From contig DFSK01000038.1 of the NCBI GenBank assembly GCA_002378605.1, positions 22,748 to 49,762 on the forward strand: a stretch of 27,015 bases of DNA, in the 5' to 3' direction. The notes beneath the pieces were generated by a model. That model did not search any database. It worked only from the letters and a program-made list of their open reading frames with translations, and was not told where the DNA came from. Shown here one piece after another: positions 1-9,326 of the stretch; positions within the stretch are counted from its first letter, which is position 1; every line of letters begins with the position of its first letter. The stretch comes from Alphaproteobacteria bacterium UBA3439. GTDB lineage: Bacteria; Pseudomonadota; Alphaproteobacteria; Puniceispirillales; Puniceispirillaceae. The translations under genes and the position numbers were made by a program.

Positions 1-170
1 CGAAGCGCCGCCGGAATCGGCACCCCGAAGGGAAGCAGATTTTCCGGCTTTGCACGGCAATGAGTGATTTCAATATGCGCATTAAATCCGCGCGCCAGCG
101 CGGCTGCATGGGCAAGGACATTATCGCCCTTACCATCACCACGGACTGGCACTAGAATTTTGCGTAGCAT
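1..170 (-). CDS. Universal stress protein family, N-terminal part (cut by window edge)
   Basis: Only the first 56 codons are in the window; the gene runs off the left edge. The translation starts MLRKILVPVRGDGKGDNVLA and continues into HAAALARGFNAHIEITH. This is the beta-strand/helix start of a UspA-like alpha/beta fold: a KILVPV strand, then a helix, then a second strand. The ATG at 168-170 is preceded by GGGAGAG at a normal distance. It lies 69 bases downstream of fhs on the same strand with no visible terminator between, so it may be read from the same transcript. Such proteins bind ATP or act in stress responses; the ATP-binding C-terminal motif is outside the window, so function cannot be refined. 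Confidence 0.7.
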   Translation of the reverse strand, partial: MLRKILVPVRGDGKGDNVLAHAAALARGFNAHIEITHCRAKPENLLPFGVPIPAAL

Positions 171-239
171 GAATTCTCTCCCCCAAGAATATTATATTAC
201 TGAATTAAAAGCTTATGATACCTGTCCGTGAGATCAAGC

Positions 240-1916
240 CTAAAATAAGCCATCAATCAAACCATTTTCATTTATTCTGATGGTCTCTGCTGATGGCACT
301 CGTGGCAGCCCCGGCATGGTCATAACATCACCACAAATCACCACAACAAAACCAGCCCCAGCCGACAATCTGACTTCACGGATTGGCAGGCTATGACCCG
401 TTGGCGCACCACGACGGTTTGGGTCGGTGGTAAAGCTGTATTGGGTCTTGGCCATACAAACCGGCAAATCACCATAGCCCTGTGCTTCCCACTGTTTCAG
501 CTGGTCACGAATCTTGGCATCGGCAATCACTTCATCGGCACGATAAATGCGTTTGGCAATCGTTTCGATTTTTTCGAACAAAGGCATTTCAGACGGATAT
601 AGCGGTGCGTATTGTGATGGACTGCCCTCAATCAAAGCGACAATTTTATTGGCAAGCTCGGTTGTGCCTTCACTGCCATTTGCCCAATGTGTTGACAAAA
701 TAGCTTCGCTGCCTTGCGCGGCAACAAAGTCTTTCAACGCTTCAACCTCAGCGTCGGTATCAGTTACAAAATGGTTGATGGCAACGACCGCCGGAACGCC
801 AAATTGCTTGATATTCTCAATATGGCGACCAAGGTTTGGACAGCCTTTTTTAACAGCGTCAACATTTTCTTGGCCAAGATCGGCCTTGGCAACGCCACCA
901 TTCATCTTCATCGCACGAACAGTTGCAACAATAACAACCGCATCAGGACGAAGCCCTGCTTTGCGGCATTTGATATTGAGAAACTTTTCGGCACCAAGGT
1001 CTGCTCCAAAACCAGCTTCGGTCACAACATAATCAGCCAGCTTTAGCGCTGTTGTTGTTGCCACAACTGAGTTACAGCCATGCGCGATATTTGCAAATGG
1101 GCCACCATGGACAAAGGCAGGGTTATTCTCGAGCGTTTGCACAAGATTTGGTTGCATTGCCTGCTGCAACAAAACTGTCATCGCGCCATCGGCCTTGATA
1201 TCACGACAGAAGACAGGTGACCGGTCACGGCGATAGGCAACAATAATATCACCAAGGCGACGCTCAAGATCAGCAAGATCCGTTGCAAGGCATAAAATCG
1301 CCATCACTTCAGAGGCAACGGTAATGTCAAATCCGGCTTCACGAGGGAAACCATTGGCCACACCGCCAAGATTACAAACGATTTCGCGAAGCGCACGATC
1401 ATTCATGTCAAGAACACGGCGGAAAGCAACACGGCGAATATCGATATCCAGCTCATTGCCCCAATAGATATGGTTATCAAGCATCGCGGCAAGCAGGTTA
1501 TGCGCTGATGTGATGGCATGGAAATCACCTGTGAAATGCAGGTTCATATCTTCCATTGGCACGACTTGGGCATAACCACCACCAGCGGCGCCGCCCTTCA
1601 TTCCAAAACACGGGCCAAGTGATGCTTCACGGATACAGATGGCAGCTTTTTTGCCAATCCGGTTCAAGCCGTCGCCAAGACCAACGGTTGTTGTGGTTTT
1701 ACCTTCACCGGCAGGTGTTGGATTAATCGCGGTTACCAAGATCAAGCGGCCATCTTCTTTTTTGGCCAGGCTTTTGATAAAGCTCTCAGAAACTTTTGCC
1801 TTATCATGCCCAAAAGGGAGTAGGTCAGCACTTGGAATACCAAGCTTTGCGCCGACTTCCTGAATTGGCAATTTCTTGGCTTCGCGTGCAATTTCGATAT
1901 CTGTTTTGAAGCTCAC
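240..1916 (-). CDS. fhs: Formate-tetrahydrofolate ligase
   Basis: Catalyses formate + ATP + THF to 10-formyl-THF + ADP + Pi in the cytoplasm, feeding formate into C1 metabolism; the reaction is reversible. The 558-residue length is normal for the family. The P-loop TPAGEGKTT is at residues 67-75 and the family signature [12 protein letters not shown] at 329-340. The start codon is GTG, with AGGA about 9 bases upstream, inside the end of the preceding formyl-hydrolase gene. Only two bases separate that gene's stop codon from this start, so translation is probably coupled. It is the last metabolic gene of the oxc-frc-hydrolase-fhs run, so formate released from oxalate is its likely substrate. 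No inactivating change is seen. Confidence 0.97.
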   Translation of the reverse strand: MSFKTDIEIAREAKKLPIQEVGAKLGIPSADLLPFGHDKAKVSESFIKSLAKKEDGRLILVTAINPTPAGEGKTTTTVGLGDGLNRIGKKAAICIREASLGPCFGMKGGAAGGGYAQVVPMEDMNLHFTGDFHAITSAHNLLAAMLDNHIYWGNELDIDIRRVAFRRVLDMNDRALREIVCNLGGVANGFPREAGFDITVASEVMAILCLATDLADLERRLGDIIVAYRRDRSPVFCRDIKADGAMTVLLQQAMQPNLVQTLENNPAFVHGGPFANIAHGCNSVVATTTALKLADYVVTEAGFGADLGAEKFLNIKCRKAGLRPDAVVIVATVRAMKMNGGVAKADLGQENVDAVKKGCPNLGRHIENIKQFGVPAVVAINHFVTDTDAEVEALKDFVAAQGSEAILSTHWANGSEGTTELANKIVALIEGSPSQYAPLYPSEMPLFEKIETIAKRIYRADEVIADAKIRDQLKQWEAQGYGDLPVCMAKTQYSFTTDPNRRGAPTGHSLPIREVRLSAGAGFVVVICGDVMTMPGLPRVPSAETIRINENGLIDGLF

Positions 1917-1918
1917 GG

Positions 1919-2833
1919 CTATGATCCTAACTTTGTTCCAGAGTTAATTCCAGCAGCGGCAGCCCATTCGCTTGCCGCCATTTTTCCACCATCGGCAGGC
2001 CGAACACGTTTGATTAAAATACGTCCACCTTCGGCCTGTACCGTCACGCCGTCTTCGTCAACTGAAACAACTTCACCAGCCGTTCCAGTGCCGTCGATGC
2101 GTGCACTGTCATAAATTTTCAATTCACTACCAGCAATCGTTGTCCACGCCCCTGGCGCAGGATTGGCAGCACGGATAATATTGTAAATATCGGCCACCGG
2201 CTTTGACCAATCGATCTCGGCAGCGGCTTTGCCAAACCAGCTTTCATATGAACCATCTTCCAAACGCTGGTCATGTTTGATGATGACGCCAGCCTTGACC
2301 AGTTCAAGACCTTCGATCATCGCATCAACGCCCATTGGGAACAGCTTTTTGAAATAAACATCGCCAAGCGTTTCGTCAGGGCCGATTTCGCATGTTTTCT
2401 GCAACATCATCGGGCCTTCATCCAGACCATCATCAGGCCAGAAAATAGACAAACCAGTGCGGGTCTTGCCCATTGCAATCGGCCAGTTGATCGAAGATGG
2501 CCCACGATGTTCTGGGCAAAGCGACGGATGATACTGAAAGGTGCCATATGTTGGAGCATCGCGCACGTCCTGCGGCACAAACAACAACACATAAGCCATC
2601 ATACAAACATCAGCATTGAATGATTTCATCAACGCCAATGCTTCAGGTGTTTTCCATGATGCAGGCTGATGCACGGGCAAACCCTTTTCACGCGCCAGCT
2701 CGACCAACGGGTCTTCGGGTTTCCCCTCTTTTGTCGGCGCACAACAAACAGCAACAACATTTTCGCCGCGTTCTAAAAGTCTTTCCAAAACAGCCTGACC
2801 AAAGGCCTGCTGTCCGTGTAATACAATTCTCAT
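1919..2833 (-). CDS. Stand-alone 10-formyl-THF hydrolase/formyltransferase (ALDH1L1 N-terminal-domain type)
   Basis: The 304-residue protein has the methionyl-tRNA-formyltransferase fold. It most resembles the N-terminal hydrolase domain of ALDH1L1 (10-formyl-THF dehydrogenase), without the aldehyde dehydrogenase part. Motifs are [13 protein letters not shown] at the N terminus, [11 protein letters not shown] at 101-111 and [10 protein letters not shown] at 131-140. His102 and Asp138 have the same 36-residue spacing as the catalytic His106/Asp142 of ALDH1L1. A C-terminal Fmt_C-like domain follows from about residue 205. I start at the ATG at 2833, since AGGAG lies 8 bases upstream; an in-frame GTG 12 codons earlier has no such site. 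The expected reaction is 10-formyl-THF + water to THF + formate. A formyl-CoA-dependent transfer is conceivable from its place between frc and fhs, but unproven. It is not the housekeeping Fmt by similarity. Confidence 0.85.
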   Translation of the reverse strand: MRIVLHGQQAFGQAVLERLLERGENVVAVCCAPTKEGKPEDPLVELAREKGLPVHQPASWKTPEALALMKSFNADVCMMAYVLLFVPQDVRDAPTYGTFQYHPSLCPEHRGPSSINWPIAMGKTRTGLSIFWPDDGLDEGPMMLQKTCEIGPDETLGDVYFKKLFPMGVDAMIEGLELVKAGVIIKHDQRLEDGSYESWFGKAAAEIDWSKPVADIYNIIRAANPAPGAWTTIAGSELKIYDSARIDGTGTAGEVVSVDEDGVTVQAEGGRILIKRVRPADGGKMAASEWAAAAGINSGTKLGS

Positions 2834-2841
2834 TGCCTGCT

Positions 2842-2846
2842 CTCCT
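2842..2846 (-). promoter_or_regulatory. Ribosome binding site deciding the start of the formyl-hydrolase gene
   Basis: AGGAG on the minus strand sits 8 bases before the ATG at 2833. It supports this start over the in-frame GTG at 2869 and ATG at 2863. Confidence 0.7.
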
Positions 2847-2871
2847 AAAGTGCAAAGCCTCATTTTCACGA

Positions 2872-2895
2872 TAAATCATCTCAAACAATGATTTA
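2872..2895 (-). repeat. Perfect 8-bp inverted repeat in the frc/hydrolase gap
   Basis: TAAATCAT (2872-2879) and ATGATTTA (2888-2895) form a perfect dyad with an 8-base loop, in the 76-base gap between the frc stop and the hydrolase start. It is AT-only apart from one G/C pair and has no T tract, so it is unlikely to be a strong terminator. It may be an operator, a processing site, or chance. Confidence 0.4.
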
Positions 2896-2909
2896 CCAAA
2901 ACAATATTC

Positions 2910-4169
2910 TTATTTGGCCGCGCCAACCGCACCCGATTCGATGATCTGGGCCAGCTCTTCGGCTGAATAACCAAGAACATCGGTCAGGATTTCGTTTGTA
3001 TGCTCACCAAGCAATGGTGACCGCTGAACATCAGCTGGGCTGTCGGATAATTTCACCGGACAGCCGACCGAAATATATTCGCCACGCTCTGGATGATCGA
3101 CCTTTACCAAGGTTCCAGTCGCATAAAGACCTTCATCTTCGGCAATTTCTTTCATCGACAAAATTGGGCCAACCGGAATATCAAGCGGGTTACACGCATC
3201 CATGACCTCAAATTTGGTCTTGGTCATTGTCCATTGTTCAATACGCTCAAAAATTTCGTTCAATTTATCAAGGCGCTGTGGTGGCTTGGCATAACCATCT
3301 TTGGTTTTCCAATCAGGTTCGCCAATGATATCACAGACCTTTTCCCAAACTGCGGCCTGAATGATGAAATAGGTATAGGCGTTTGGATCTTGTTCCCATC
3401 CTTTACAACGCAGAATTCGTCCGGGCTGGCCGCCACCTGAGTCATTGCCAGCGCGCGGTGTGGCATCGCCAAATGGAACACCTTCGCCAAATTGCGAATA
3501 TTCTTTCAATGGGCCAGCGGCAAGACGCTGCTGATCACGAAGCTTTACGCGTGCAAGGTTTAGAACCGAATCCTGCATCGCGGCTGTGACTTTCTGGCCA
3601 CGGCCTGATTTTTCACGATGGAATAGGGCTGTTACAATACCAAGACACAAATGAAGACCGGTTCCCGAATCACCGATCTGCGCACCAGTCACCAATGGCG
3701 GGCCATCGCGGAAACCGGTTGTTGAGGCTGAACCACCGGCACATTGCGCGACATTTTCATAAACCTTGCAATCTTGATATTTGCCGGGGCCAAAGCCTTT
3801 GATTGAAGCCATAATCAGGCGTGGATTGATTTCTTGAATCCGCTCCCAGGTAAAGCCCATCCGGTCAAGCGCACCCGGGGCAAAATTCTCAACAAGAACA
3901 TCACAAGTTTCGATAAGGCGAGTCAAAATCTGCTTGCCAGTTTCGTTTTTGGAATTCAATTCAATTGACCGTTTATTATGGTTCAACATGGTGAAATAGA
4001 GGCTATCGGCCCCTTCAACATCGACCAGCTGCTGGCGCGTTGCATCACCGACACCCGGACGCTCAACCTTAATCACATCAGCACCAAACCAAGCAAGAAG
4101 CTGGGTACAGGTCGGGCCTGACTGAACATGGGTGAAATCCAGAACTTTAATACCTTGAAGAGCTTTCAT
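2910..4169 (-). CDS. frc: Formyl-CoA:oxalate CoA-transferase
   Basis: Class III (CaiB/BaiF) CoA-transferase of 419 residues, close to the 428 of Oxalobacter Frc. It moves CoA from formyl-CoA (or another donor such as succinyl-CoA) to oxalate, giving oxalyl-CoA for Oxc. The catalytic aspartate is Asp167 in QIGDSGTG, matching Asp169 of the Oxalobacter enzyme. Gln16 in HVQSGP and the glycine loop SGGGQP at 245-250 are present, and [19 protein letters not shown] at 198-216 is typical of Frc. Around residue 47 it has TRQQL where Oxalobacter has Trp48; as I recall, E. coli YfdW also has Gln there, so it resembles the YfdW type. AGGA precedes the ATG by 7 bases. It lies 42 bases downstream of oxc on the same strand, which fixes the pathway. 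Confidence 0.94.
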   Translation of the reverse strand: MKALQGIKVLDFTHVQSGPTCTQLLAWFGADVIKVERPGVGDATRQQLVDVEGADSLYFTMLNHNKRSIELNSKNETGKQILTRLIETCDVLVENFAPGALDRMGFTWERIQEINPRLIMASIKGFGPGKYQDCKVYENVAQCAGGSASTTGFRDGPPLVTGAQIGDSGTGLHLCLGIVTALFHREKSGRGQKVTAAMQDSVLNLARVKLRDQQRLAAGPLKEYSQFGEGVPFGDATPRAGNDSGGGQPGRILRCKGWEQDPNAYTYFIIQAAVWEKVCDIIGEPDWKTKDGYAKPPQRLDKLNEIFERIEQWTMTKTKFEVMDACNPLDIPVGPILSMKEIAEDEGLYATGTLVKVDHPERGEYISVGCPVKLSDSPADVQRSPLLGEHTNEILTDVLGYSAEELAQIIESGAVGAAK

Positions 4170-4211
4170 AATCTTATCCTATATCTAAACCGTAATGCTT
4201 TGGCTCTGATG

Positions 4212-5924
4212 CTATTTCTTTGAAACCACACTTTGCGGGTTAAGGTTACCAATACGGCCACTTTCCGTACCGGCATTCTCATCAATGACAGCATTGACCA
4301 ATGTTGGCTTGCCACTGTCCATTGCTTCATTCACTGCGCGTGTCAGCTCATCCGGTGTCGTCGCATAGACGCCAACACCACCAAAAGCAGCCATCATAAG
4401 GTCATAGCGTGCATCTTTGACAAATACGGTCGGGGCGACATCTTCACCACCTGTTGGATTTTGATCGGTGCCGCGATAGATGCCGTTATTGTTGAACACA
4501 ACAACACAGACCGGCAAATTGTAGCGGCAGATTGTTTCGATTTCCATGCCGGAAAATCCAAAGGCGCTATCGCCTTCAACCGCCAAAACGCGCTGGCCCG
4601 TCTCAACGGCTGCGGCAACAGCGGCCCCCATGCCAATACCCATAATGCCCCATGTACCAACATCAAGGCGCTTGCGCGGCTTGAACACATCAATAATGCT
4701 ACGCGCAAAATCAAGAGTGTTTGCCCCCTCATTCACAAGGATTGCATCAGGCCGCTGCTTGACAATCGTACGAAGCGCACCAAGCGCACTATGGAAATCC
4801 ATTGGCACTGTATTGCTCATCAGCTTGGCTGACATTTTTTCCAGATTTACATCTTTGCGCGTCTGGATATTGGCAACCCAATCGGCAGGAACGGCTGGCC
4901 ATTTATCGCCCATCGCCTTGGTCATAGCGCTCAAACATGATCCAATATCACCAACAACTGGCGCCGCAATCTCGACATTGCTATCCATTTCACGCGGCTC
5001 GATATCAACCTGAATAAAGCGTTTTGACCCAGGCTCGCCCCAGCTTTTGCCTTTACCATGCGACAATAGCCAATTCAAACGCGCCCCAACCATGACCACA
5101 ACATCAGCCTCTTTTAGCACTAGCGAACGTGCGGCACCGGCTGATTGCGGGTGATCATCAGGCAACAAGCCTTTGGCCATGCTCATTGGCAGATAGGGAA
5201 CGCCACTTTTTTCAACAAAGCTGCGAACAATTTCATCTTCTTGCGCATAGGCAGCGCCTTTACCAAGAATGATCAATGGGCGCTTTGCGCTTTTTAAGAC
5301 ATCAAGCGCACGCGCAATCGAATCGGGTGACGGCAGTTGCTGCGGCGCTGGATCAACGACTTTTACAAGTGATTTCTGGCCTTCAGCCGCGTCCATGACC
5401 TGGGCGAATAATTTGGCTGGCAGATCAAGATAAACGCCGCCCGGACGACCTGAAACAGCGGCGCGAATGGCACGGGCAACAGCAATGCCGATATCTTCAG
5501 CGTGAAGAACGCGGAACGCCGCCTTACAAAGCGGCTTGGCAATGGCCAACTGGTCCATTTCCTCATAGTCACCTTGCTGCAGATCAACAATTTCACGCTC
5601 GGATGAACCACTAATCAGGATCATCGGGAAACAATTTGTGGTCGCATTGGCAAGCGCGGTCAGGCCGTTCAAAAAGCCTGGTGCCGAGACGGTCAAACAA
5701 ATGCCTGGCTTTTTGGTCAGATAGCCGGCAATCGATGCTGCGTTGCCCGCATGCTGTTCATGGCGGAATGAAATCACCCGCATGCCTTCGGCTTGGGCAA
5801 TCCGGCCAAGATCGGTGATCGGAATGCCCGGAACACCATAAATTGTGTTGATATCATTGAGCTTAAGCGCGTCAATAACGAGGTGAAAACCGTCGGTTAG
5901 CGCCTGTGTCTCGGATGAAGTCAT
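4212..5924 (-). CDS. oxc: Oxalyl-CoA decarboxylase (ThDP-dependent)
   Basis: Converts oxalyl-CoA to formyl-CoA + CO2. The 570-residue protein has the three domains of the ThDP decarboxylase family. Active-site residues of the Oxalobacter enzyme are present, most at identical numbering: Glu56 in FRHEQHAG, Tyr120-Glu121 in [10 protein letters not shown] and Tyr483 in NNNGIYRG. The Ser-x-Arg pair of the C-terminal lid ([10 protein letters not shown], Ser555/Arg557) is also there. The ThDP/Mg motif begins GDSAFGFSG at 451 and ends NNNG at 478-481. AAGGAGA lies about 9 bases upstream of the ATG. It is the first structural gene after the GntR regulator gene on the same strand (100-base gap) and is followed by frc. 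Oxc and Frc form the standard oxalate catabolic pair. Confidence 0.97.
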   Translation of the reverse strand: MTSSETQALTDGFHLVIDALKLNDINTIYGVPGIPITDLGRIAQAEGMRVISFRHEQHAGNAASIAGYLTKKPGICLTVSAPGFLNGLTALANATTNCFPMILISGSSEREIVDLQQGDYEEMDQLAIAKPLCKAAFRVLHAEDIGIAVARAIRAAVSGRPGGVYLDLPAKLFAQVMDAAEGQKSLVKVVDPAPQQLPSPDSIARALDVLKSAKRPLIILGKGAAYAQEDEIVRSFVEKSGVPYLPMSMAKGLLPDDHPQSAGAARSLVLKEADVVVMVGARLNWLLSHGKGKSWGEPGSKRFIQVDIEPREMDSNVEIAAPVVGDIGSCLSAMTKAMGDKWPAVPADWVANIQTRKDVNLEKMSAKLMSNTVPMDFHSALGALRTIVKQRPDAILVNEGANTLDFARSIIDVFKPRKRLDVGTWGIMGIGMGAAVAAAVETGQRVLAVEGDSAFGFSGMEIETICRYNLPVCVVVFNNNGIYRGTDQNPTGGEDVAPTVFVKDARYDLMMAAFGGVGVYATTPDELTRAVNEAMDSGKPTLVNAVIDENAGTESGRIGNLNPQSVVSKK

Positions 5925-6024
5925 TTGTGTGTCTCCTTGGTATCTTCAAAGTAAATGTAAAAAGTAATGGTTACGTTTTTGATCGGAACTGCCATTTGTC
6001 TATTTCGCTATGACAGTTGACCAC

Positions 6025-6756
6025 CTATATTTCTTTAGATTTCGAGATATCAGCACGGGCCTTGCCTTTGTTAGCCAGCCGCGTCCATCTTTCCCGAATA
6101 TGATCATGCAAACGCATGGTGTGCTCACGCACCAGACGCGATGCCAATTCGCTGTCGCGTGCTTCAAGCGCTTCAATAATTTCCATGTGATCTGCAACTG
6201 AATGGGTGGCCCGATTATTTTCGCCCATCGCCCGACGCCGAACCGCAAACATATGCGCAAATAACCCATCCGTTGTCGATTTCAACAGCGGGCTGCCAGA
6301 CAGATCAAAAATTGCCTGATGAAATTTGATATTGGCATCTGAATATTCGCTAAGCTCGGCCGTGGAAGATGTCGCGCTGTGGCGCATGGCAAATTCGCGC
6401 AATGCTTTAATTTCGGCTTCAGGCGCAATGCGGGCTGCGATATGCGCTGCCATGCTTTCCAGTGCGGCCCAAGTGACAACCATATCCAGAATTTCTTCAA
6501 GGCTTTTGCGATGAATGAAAACCCCTTTACGTGGCAAAATCTCGACAAGCCCGTCTTGTGCCAATCGCGCTAAGGCTTCTCGAATCGGTGTCCGTGAAAT
6601 ACCAAGCTGCTCGGCAAGCCGGCGCTCATCAAGGCGCAACTCTTCATCGGCATCATAGATATCGACTTTTAAGATGCTTTCGCGAAGCACATCATAGATA
6701 TGGTCTTTTAGCGTGAAATTGATCGAAACAGGCTTTAATTTGACATCAATTGCCAT
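6025..6756 (-). CDS. GntR-family regulator, FadR/FCD subfamily
   Basis: A 243-residue regulator. A winged helix-turn-helix spans about residues 13-82 (RLAEQLGISRTPIREAL at 46-62, then LVEILPRKGVF). An FCD ligand-binding domain follows, with the metal-binding set Asp140, His146, His190 and His212. FCD regulators usually sense small carboxylates. GGGGGGAA precedes the ATG. The gene lies between oxc (same strand) and divergent sucCD, so it probably controls both. A TGGTATACC palindrome is centred 68.5 bases before its own start, and an identical core lies before formate dehydrogenase, as expected for FadR-type operators (TGGT-N-ACCA form). Effector unknown; oxalate, oxalyl-CoA, formate or glyoxylate are inferred candidates. 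Whether it activates or represses cannot be told. Confidence 0.9.
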   Translation of the reverse strand: MAIDVKLKPVSINFTLKDHIYDVLRESILKVDIYDADEELRLDERRLAEQLGISRTPIREALARLAQDGLVEILPRKGVFIHRKSLEEILDMVVTWAALESMAAHIAARIAPEAEIKALREFAMRHSATSSTAELSEYSDANIKFHQAIFDLSGSPLLKSTTDGLFAHMFAVRRRAMGENNRATHSVADHMEIIEALEARDSELASRLVREHTMRLHDHIRERWTRLANKGKARADISKSKEI

Positions 6757-6819
6757 CTATTCCCCCCCTCAATTTGCTGCCTTTGTTGATGCGACTTTCG
6801 CGTTATTTCGCGCTTTATC

Positions 6820-6829
6820 TGGTATACCT
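6820..6829. promoter_or_regulatory. Putative GntR operator 1 (TGGTATACCT)
   Basis: The core GGTATACC at 6821-6828 is a perfect 8-base palindrome centred 68.5 bases upstream of the gntR start codon. It has the same core as sites at 6904 and 15190. The form agrees with known FadR-subfamily operators. Confidence 0.65.
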
Positions 6830-6903
6830 TACACCTGACACAACACTCGTCAAGCGGTTTTTAGGACGATAATTGAATGATAGCGCTTGCTATTGGTGGT
6901 GTG

Positions 6904-6913
6904 TGGTATACCA
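6904..6913. promoter_or_regulatory. Putative GntR operator 2 (TGGTATACCA)
   Basis: Perfect 10-base palindrome, with its centre exactly 84 bases from that of operator 1. Both would face the same side of the helix, which would allow looping or cooperative binding. It lies about 204 bases upstream of sucC. Confidence 0.65.
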
Positions 6914-7024
6914 TATAAATCGGAAATGTTGCAAAATATGAGGCAAAACAACGACCGGATTCAAACGAAAAGTCACAAGCCAGTTTCACTATATTTTATG
7001 CGCGTAAAAACTTTTGTGCATTTT

Positions 7025-7043
7025 TTGTACATATATGTGACAA
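7025..7043. repeat. Near-perfect 19-base dyad before sucC
   Basis: TTGTACATATATGTGACAA matches its reverse complement except at two positions per arm. It lies 68 bases before the sucC ATG, where an operator or a core promoter could be. No known factor is assigned. Confidence 0.35.
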
Positions 7044-7093
7044 CAGATCGTTCGTTGCAATTTTCGTGGCCTTATCACACAAGGCCACATAGC

Positions 7094-7100
7094 GGGAGAA
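7094..7100 (+). promoter_or_regulatory. Ribosome binding site of sucC
   Basis: GGGAGAA, 11 bases upstream of the ATG at 7112. It fixes the start at [10 protein letters not shown]; a longer open frame upstream has no SucC similarity. Confidence 0.65.
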
Positions 7101-7111
7101 AGATAGTAACA

Positions 7112-8305
7112 ATGAATATCCATGAACATCAGGCGAAGAAAATTTTACAGACATTCGGTGCGCCCATCGCGGCTGGCGTTGCAATCACCAGCCTTGACCA
7201 AGCCGAAGGTGCCATTGCATCCCTTCCCGGCCCGGTATGGGTGGTCAAAAGCCAGATTCATGCTGGCGGACGCGGCAAAGGGAAATTCAAAGAACTTGGC
7301 GCCGATGCCAAAGGCGGCGTTCGCGTCTCTTTTTCAGCTGAAGAAGCGCTTGCCAATGCCGTCGAGATGTTTGGCAAAACGCTTGTCACACAGCAGACCG
7401 GCCCAAATGGAAAAGCCGTCAATCAGCTTTATGTTGAAGATGGCGCTGATATTGACCGCGAATTATATCTGTCGATCCTTGTTGACCGCGAAACCGGCAA
7501 AACGTCATTCGTCGCCTCAACCGAAGGCGGCATGGATATTGAAACGGTTGCGCATGATACGCCTGAACTGATTCATTCGGTCGGCATTAACGCCAGCACG
7601 GGCTGCACTGATGCCGACGCGGCAACACTTGCTGATGCCTTTAAGCTCGAAGGGTCAGCCCGCGAACAGGGCAAGGCACTTTTCAAGAATCTTTACGAAG
7701 CCTTTGTCAGCAAGGATATGAGCCTTCTGGAAATCAATCCGTTGATCGTCACCAAATCAAATGATGTTCAGGTGCTTGATGCCAAGGTGTCTTTTGACAA
7801 TAACGCGCTGTTCCGGCATCCCGATGTTATGGAATTACGCGACGTAACTGAAGAAGATGAAAAAGAAGTCGAAGCCTCCAAACATGACCTTGCCTATATC
7901 GCCCTTGATGGTGAAATCGGCTGCATGGTCAATGGCGCTGGCCTTGCGATGGCCACAATGGACATCATCAAGCTATATGGCGCCGAGCCAGCAAACTTTC
8001 TTGATGTTGGCGGCAGCGCAACAACCGAACGTGTCACCGCAGCCTTTAAAATCATTACCGCTGATCCAAATGTAAAAGGGATTTTGGTCAATATTTTTGG
8101 CGGCATCATGCGCTGTGATGTTATTGCGGAAGGCGTGGTCCAAGCGGCCAAGGATATTAATCTTGAAGTGCCTTTGGTGGTTCGCCTCGAAGGCACCAAG
8201 GTCGATGAAGGAAAAGCCATCATCAATAACAGCGGGCTGAATGTTATCGCCGCCGATGATTTGGATGATGCAGCTCAAAAAATTGTCAAAGCAGTGAAAG
8301 GCTAA
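7112..8305 (+). CDS. sucC: Succinyl-CoA synthetase beta subunit (possible accessory paralogue)
   Basis: The 397-residue ATP-grasp subunit joins SucD to interconvert succinate + CoA + ATP and succinyl-CoA + ADP + Pi. [12 protein letters not shown] opens the ATP-grasp domain, and [13 protein letters not shown] is the nucleotide loop. LEINPLIV and [17 protein letters not shown] follow. The CoA-ligase domain carries [24 protein letters not shown] and [16 protein letters not shown]. It looks more like alphaproteobacterial SucC than methylotroph MtkA, which has NIFAGINRCDW in the last motif as I recall. Two features depart from the usual: [13 protein letters not shown] instead of GGGAT, and a divergent stretch near residues 168-196. 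No mdh or sucAB flanks it, unlike the common housekeeping locus, so it may be a second copy serving oxalate activation. Malate-CoA ligase activity remains possible. Confidence 0.9.
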   Translation: MNIHEHQAKKILQTFGAPIAAGVAITSLDQAEGAIASLPGPVWVVKSQIHAGGRGKGKFKELGADAKGGVRVSFSAEEALANAVEMFGKTLVTQQTGPNGKAVNQLYVEDGADIDRELYLSILVDRETGKTSFVASTEGGMDIETVAHDTPELIHSVGINASTGCTDADAATLADAFKLEGSAREQGKALFKNLYEAFVSKDMSLLEINPLIVTKSNDVQVLDAKVSFDNNALFRHPDVMELRDVTEEDEKEVEASKHDLAYIALDGEIGCMVNGAGLAMATMDIIKLYGAEPANFLDVGGSATTERVTAAFKIITADPNVKGILVNIFGGIMRCDVIAEGVVQAAKDINLEVPLVVRLEGTKVDEGKAIINNSGLNVIAADDLDDAAQKIVKAVKG

Positions 8306-8309
8306 GCAC

Positions 8310-9212
8310 ATGTCGATTCTCATTAATAAAGACACTAAAATCATTGTGCAGGGCCTGACCGGTAAAACCGGCACATTTCACACTGAACAGGCATTGGCCT
8401 ATCATGGCACGCAAATGCTAGCCGGAACCCACCCAAAAAAGGGTGGCCAGCAATGGACAAGCGCAGATGGGCAAAACCTACCTCTATTTGCCACCGTTGC
8501 CGAAGCCAAGGACGCCACTGGCGCCAATGCCTCGGTTATCTATGTTCCACCAGCAGGCGCTGCGGCCGCAATTGAAGAAGCAATTGATGCCGGCATTGAT
8601 CTGATTACCTGTATTACCGAAGGTGTGCCGGTTCAGGATATGGTGCGGGTAAAAGAAAAGCTGGATAAATCAAAGTCACGCTTGATTGGGCCAAACTGCC
8701 CGGGCCTGATGACACCTGACGAATGCAAAATCGGCATCATGCCGCCAAGCATTTTCCGCAAAGGTTCGGTTGGCGTGCTGTCACGTTCTGGCACTTTGAC
8801 CTATGAGGCTGTCTACCAGACATCAATGGCGGGCCTTGGCCAATCTTCGGCTGTTGGTATTGGCGGTGATCCGGTCAAAGGCACTGAATTTATCGACATA
8901 TTGGAAATGTTTCTTGCTGATGATCAAACCGAATCAATCATCATGATTGGCGAGATTGGTGGATCAGCCGAAGAAGATGCGGCGCAATTCCTGATCGACG
9001 AAGCCAAAAAAGGCCGTTCAAAGCCGATGGTTGGCTTTATCGCTGGCCGCACGTCTCCTCCAGGCCGCACGATGGGTCATGCTGGTGCCGTTATTTCTGG
9101 TGGCAAGGGCGGCGCTGATGAAAAAATTGCGGCGCTAGAAGAAGCAGGAGTGCGCGTGTCACCGTCTCCTGCCAAACTTGGCGTCACGCTTGTGGATGTG
9201 TTGAACGGCTAG
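8310..9212 (+). CDS. sucD: Succinyl-CoA synthetase alpha subunit
   Basis: The 300-residue partner of SucC starts four bases after the sucC stop, so the two are surely co-translated. The CoA-binding Rossmann part has [15 protein letters not shown] at 13-27 and [32 protein letters not shown] at 127-145 and [10 protein letters not shown] at 158-167 follow. The phosphohistidine is His257 in [17 protein letters not shown]. All key residues are present and the length is normal. An intrinsic terminator lies 26 bases after the stop. As with SucC, the setting beside an oxalate regulator rather than TCA-cycle genes is what is odd. Confidence 0.93.
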   Translation: MSILINKDTKIIVQGLTGKTGTFHTEQALAYHGTQMLAGTHPKKGGQQWTSADGQNLPLFATVAEAKDATGANASVIYVPPAGAAAAIEEAIDAGIDLITCITEGVPVQDMVRVKEKLDKSKSRLIGPNCPGLMTPDECKIGIMPPSIFRKGSVGVLSRSGTLTYEAVYQTSMAGLGQSSAVGIGGDPVKGTEFIDILEMFLADDQTESIIMIGEIGGSAEEDAAQFLIDEAKKGRSKPMVGFIAGRTSPPGRTMGHAGAVISGGKGGADEKIAALEEAGVRVSPSPAKLGVTLVDVLNG

Positions 9213-9237
9213 TTCAGCATCATTCCAGCACTAGCAT

Positions 9238-9272
9238 AAAGGGGCGATACCGTTGGCATCGCCCCTTTTTTT
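9238..9272 (+). terminator. Intrinsic terminator after sucD
   Basis: GGGGCGAT (9241-9248) pairs with ATCGCCCC (9258-9265), and flanking A and T runs extend the stem; seven T follow. This ends the sucCD transcript. The reverse orientation has a shorter T run but might also serve the convergent ketopantoate-reductase-like gene. Confidence 0.93.
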
Positions 9273-9326
9273 GCAGCCCAATTGGTTTGCCGAATGATAA
9301 ATGATGGGCGCGCTGCCTTACCGCCC

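Larger units (their letters stand above)
6757..7111. promoter_or_regulatory. Divergent gntR/sucC control region
   Basis: This 355-base, AT-rich gap must hold the promoters for gntR (minus) and sucCD (plus). It contains two GGTATACC palindromes with centres 84 bases apart, about eight helical turns. It also has an imperfect 19-base dyad, TTGTACATATATGTGACAA, at 7025-7043. The plus-strand reading frame is open across the last 225 bases before sucC, but that stretch has no SucC similarity and I treat it as non-coding. No confident -35/-10 pair could be fixed. Confidence 0.7.

Noticed and set aside
547..1032. 161-residue open frame on the plus strand inside fhs
   Set aside because: It is antisense to a fully conserved fhs; the composition is that of a shadow frame, with no ribosome site or family similarity.
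4233..4832. 199-residue open frame on the plus strand inside oxc
   Set aside because: Antisense to the conserved ThDP-binding part of oxc; no recognisable protein features.
5937..5944. TTGGTATC near the oxc start as an operator
   Set aside because: Only one half-site matches and it overlaps the ribosome binding region; likely chance.
6887..7111. N-terminal extension of SucC by 75 residues
   Set aside because: It has no similarity to SucC, crosses the operators and control dyads, and the ATG at 7112 has a good ribosome site.
7112..9212. Calling the pair malate-CoA ligase (mtkAB)
   Set aside because: Sequence motifs ([16 protein letters not shown] and others) follow SucC rather than MtkA and no serine-cycle genes are adjacent; kept only as an alternative.
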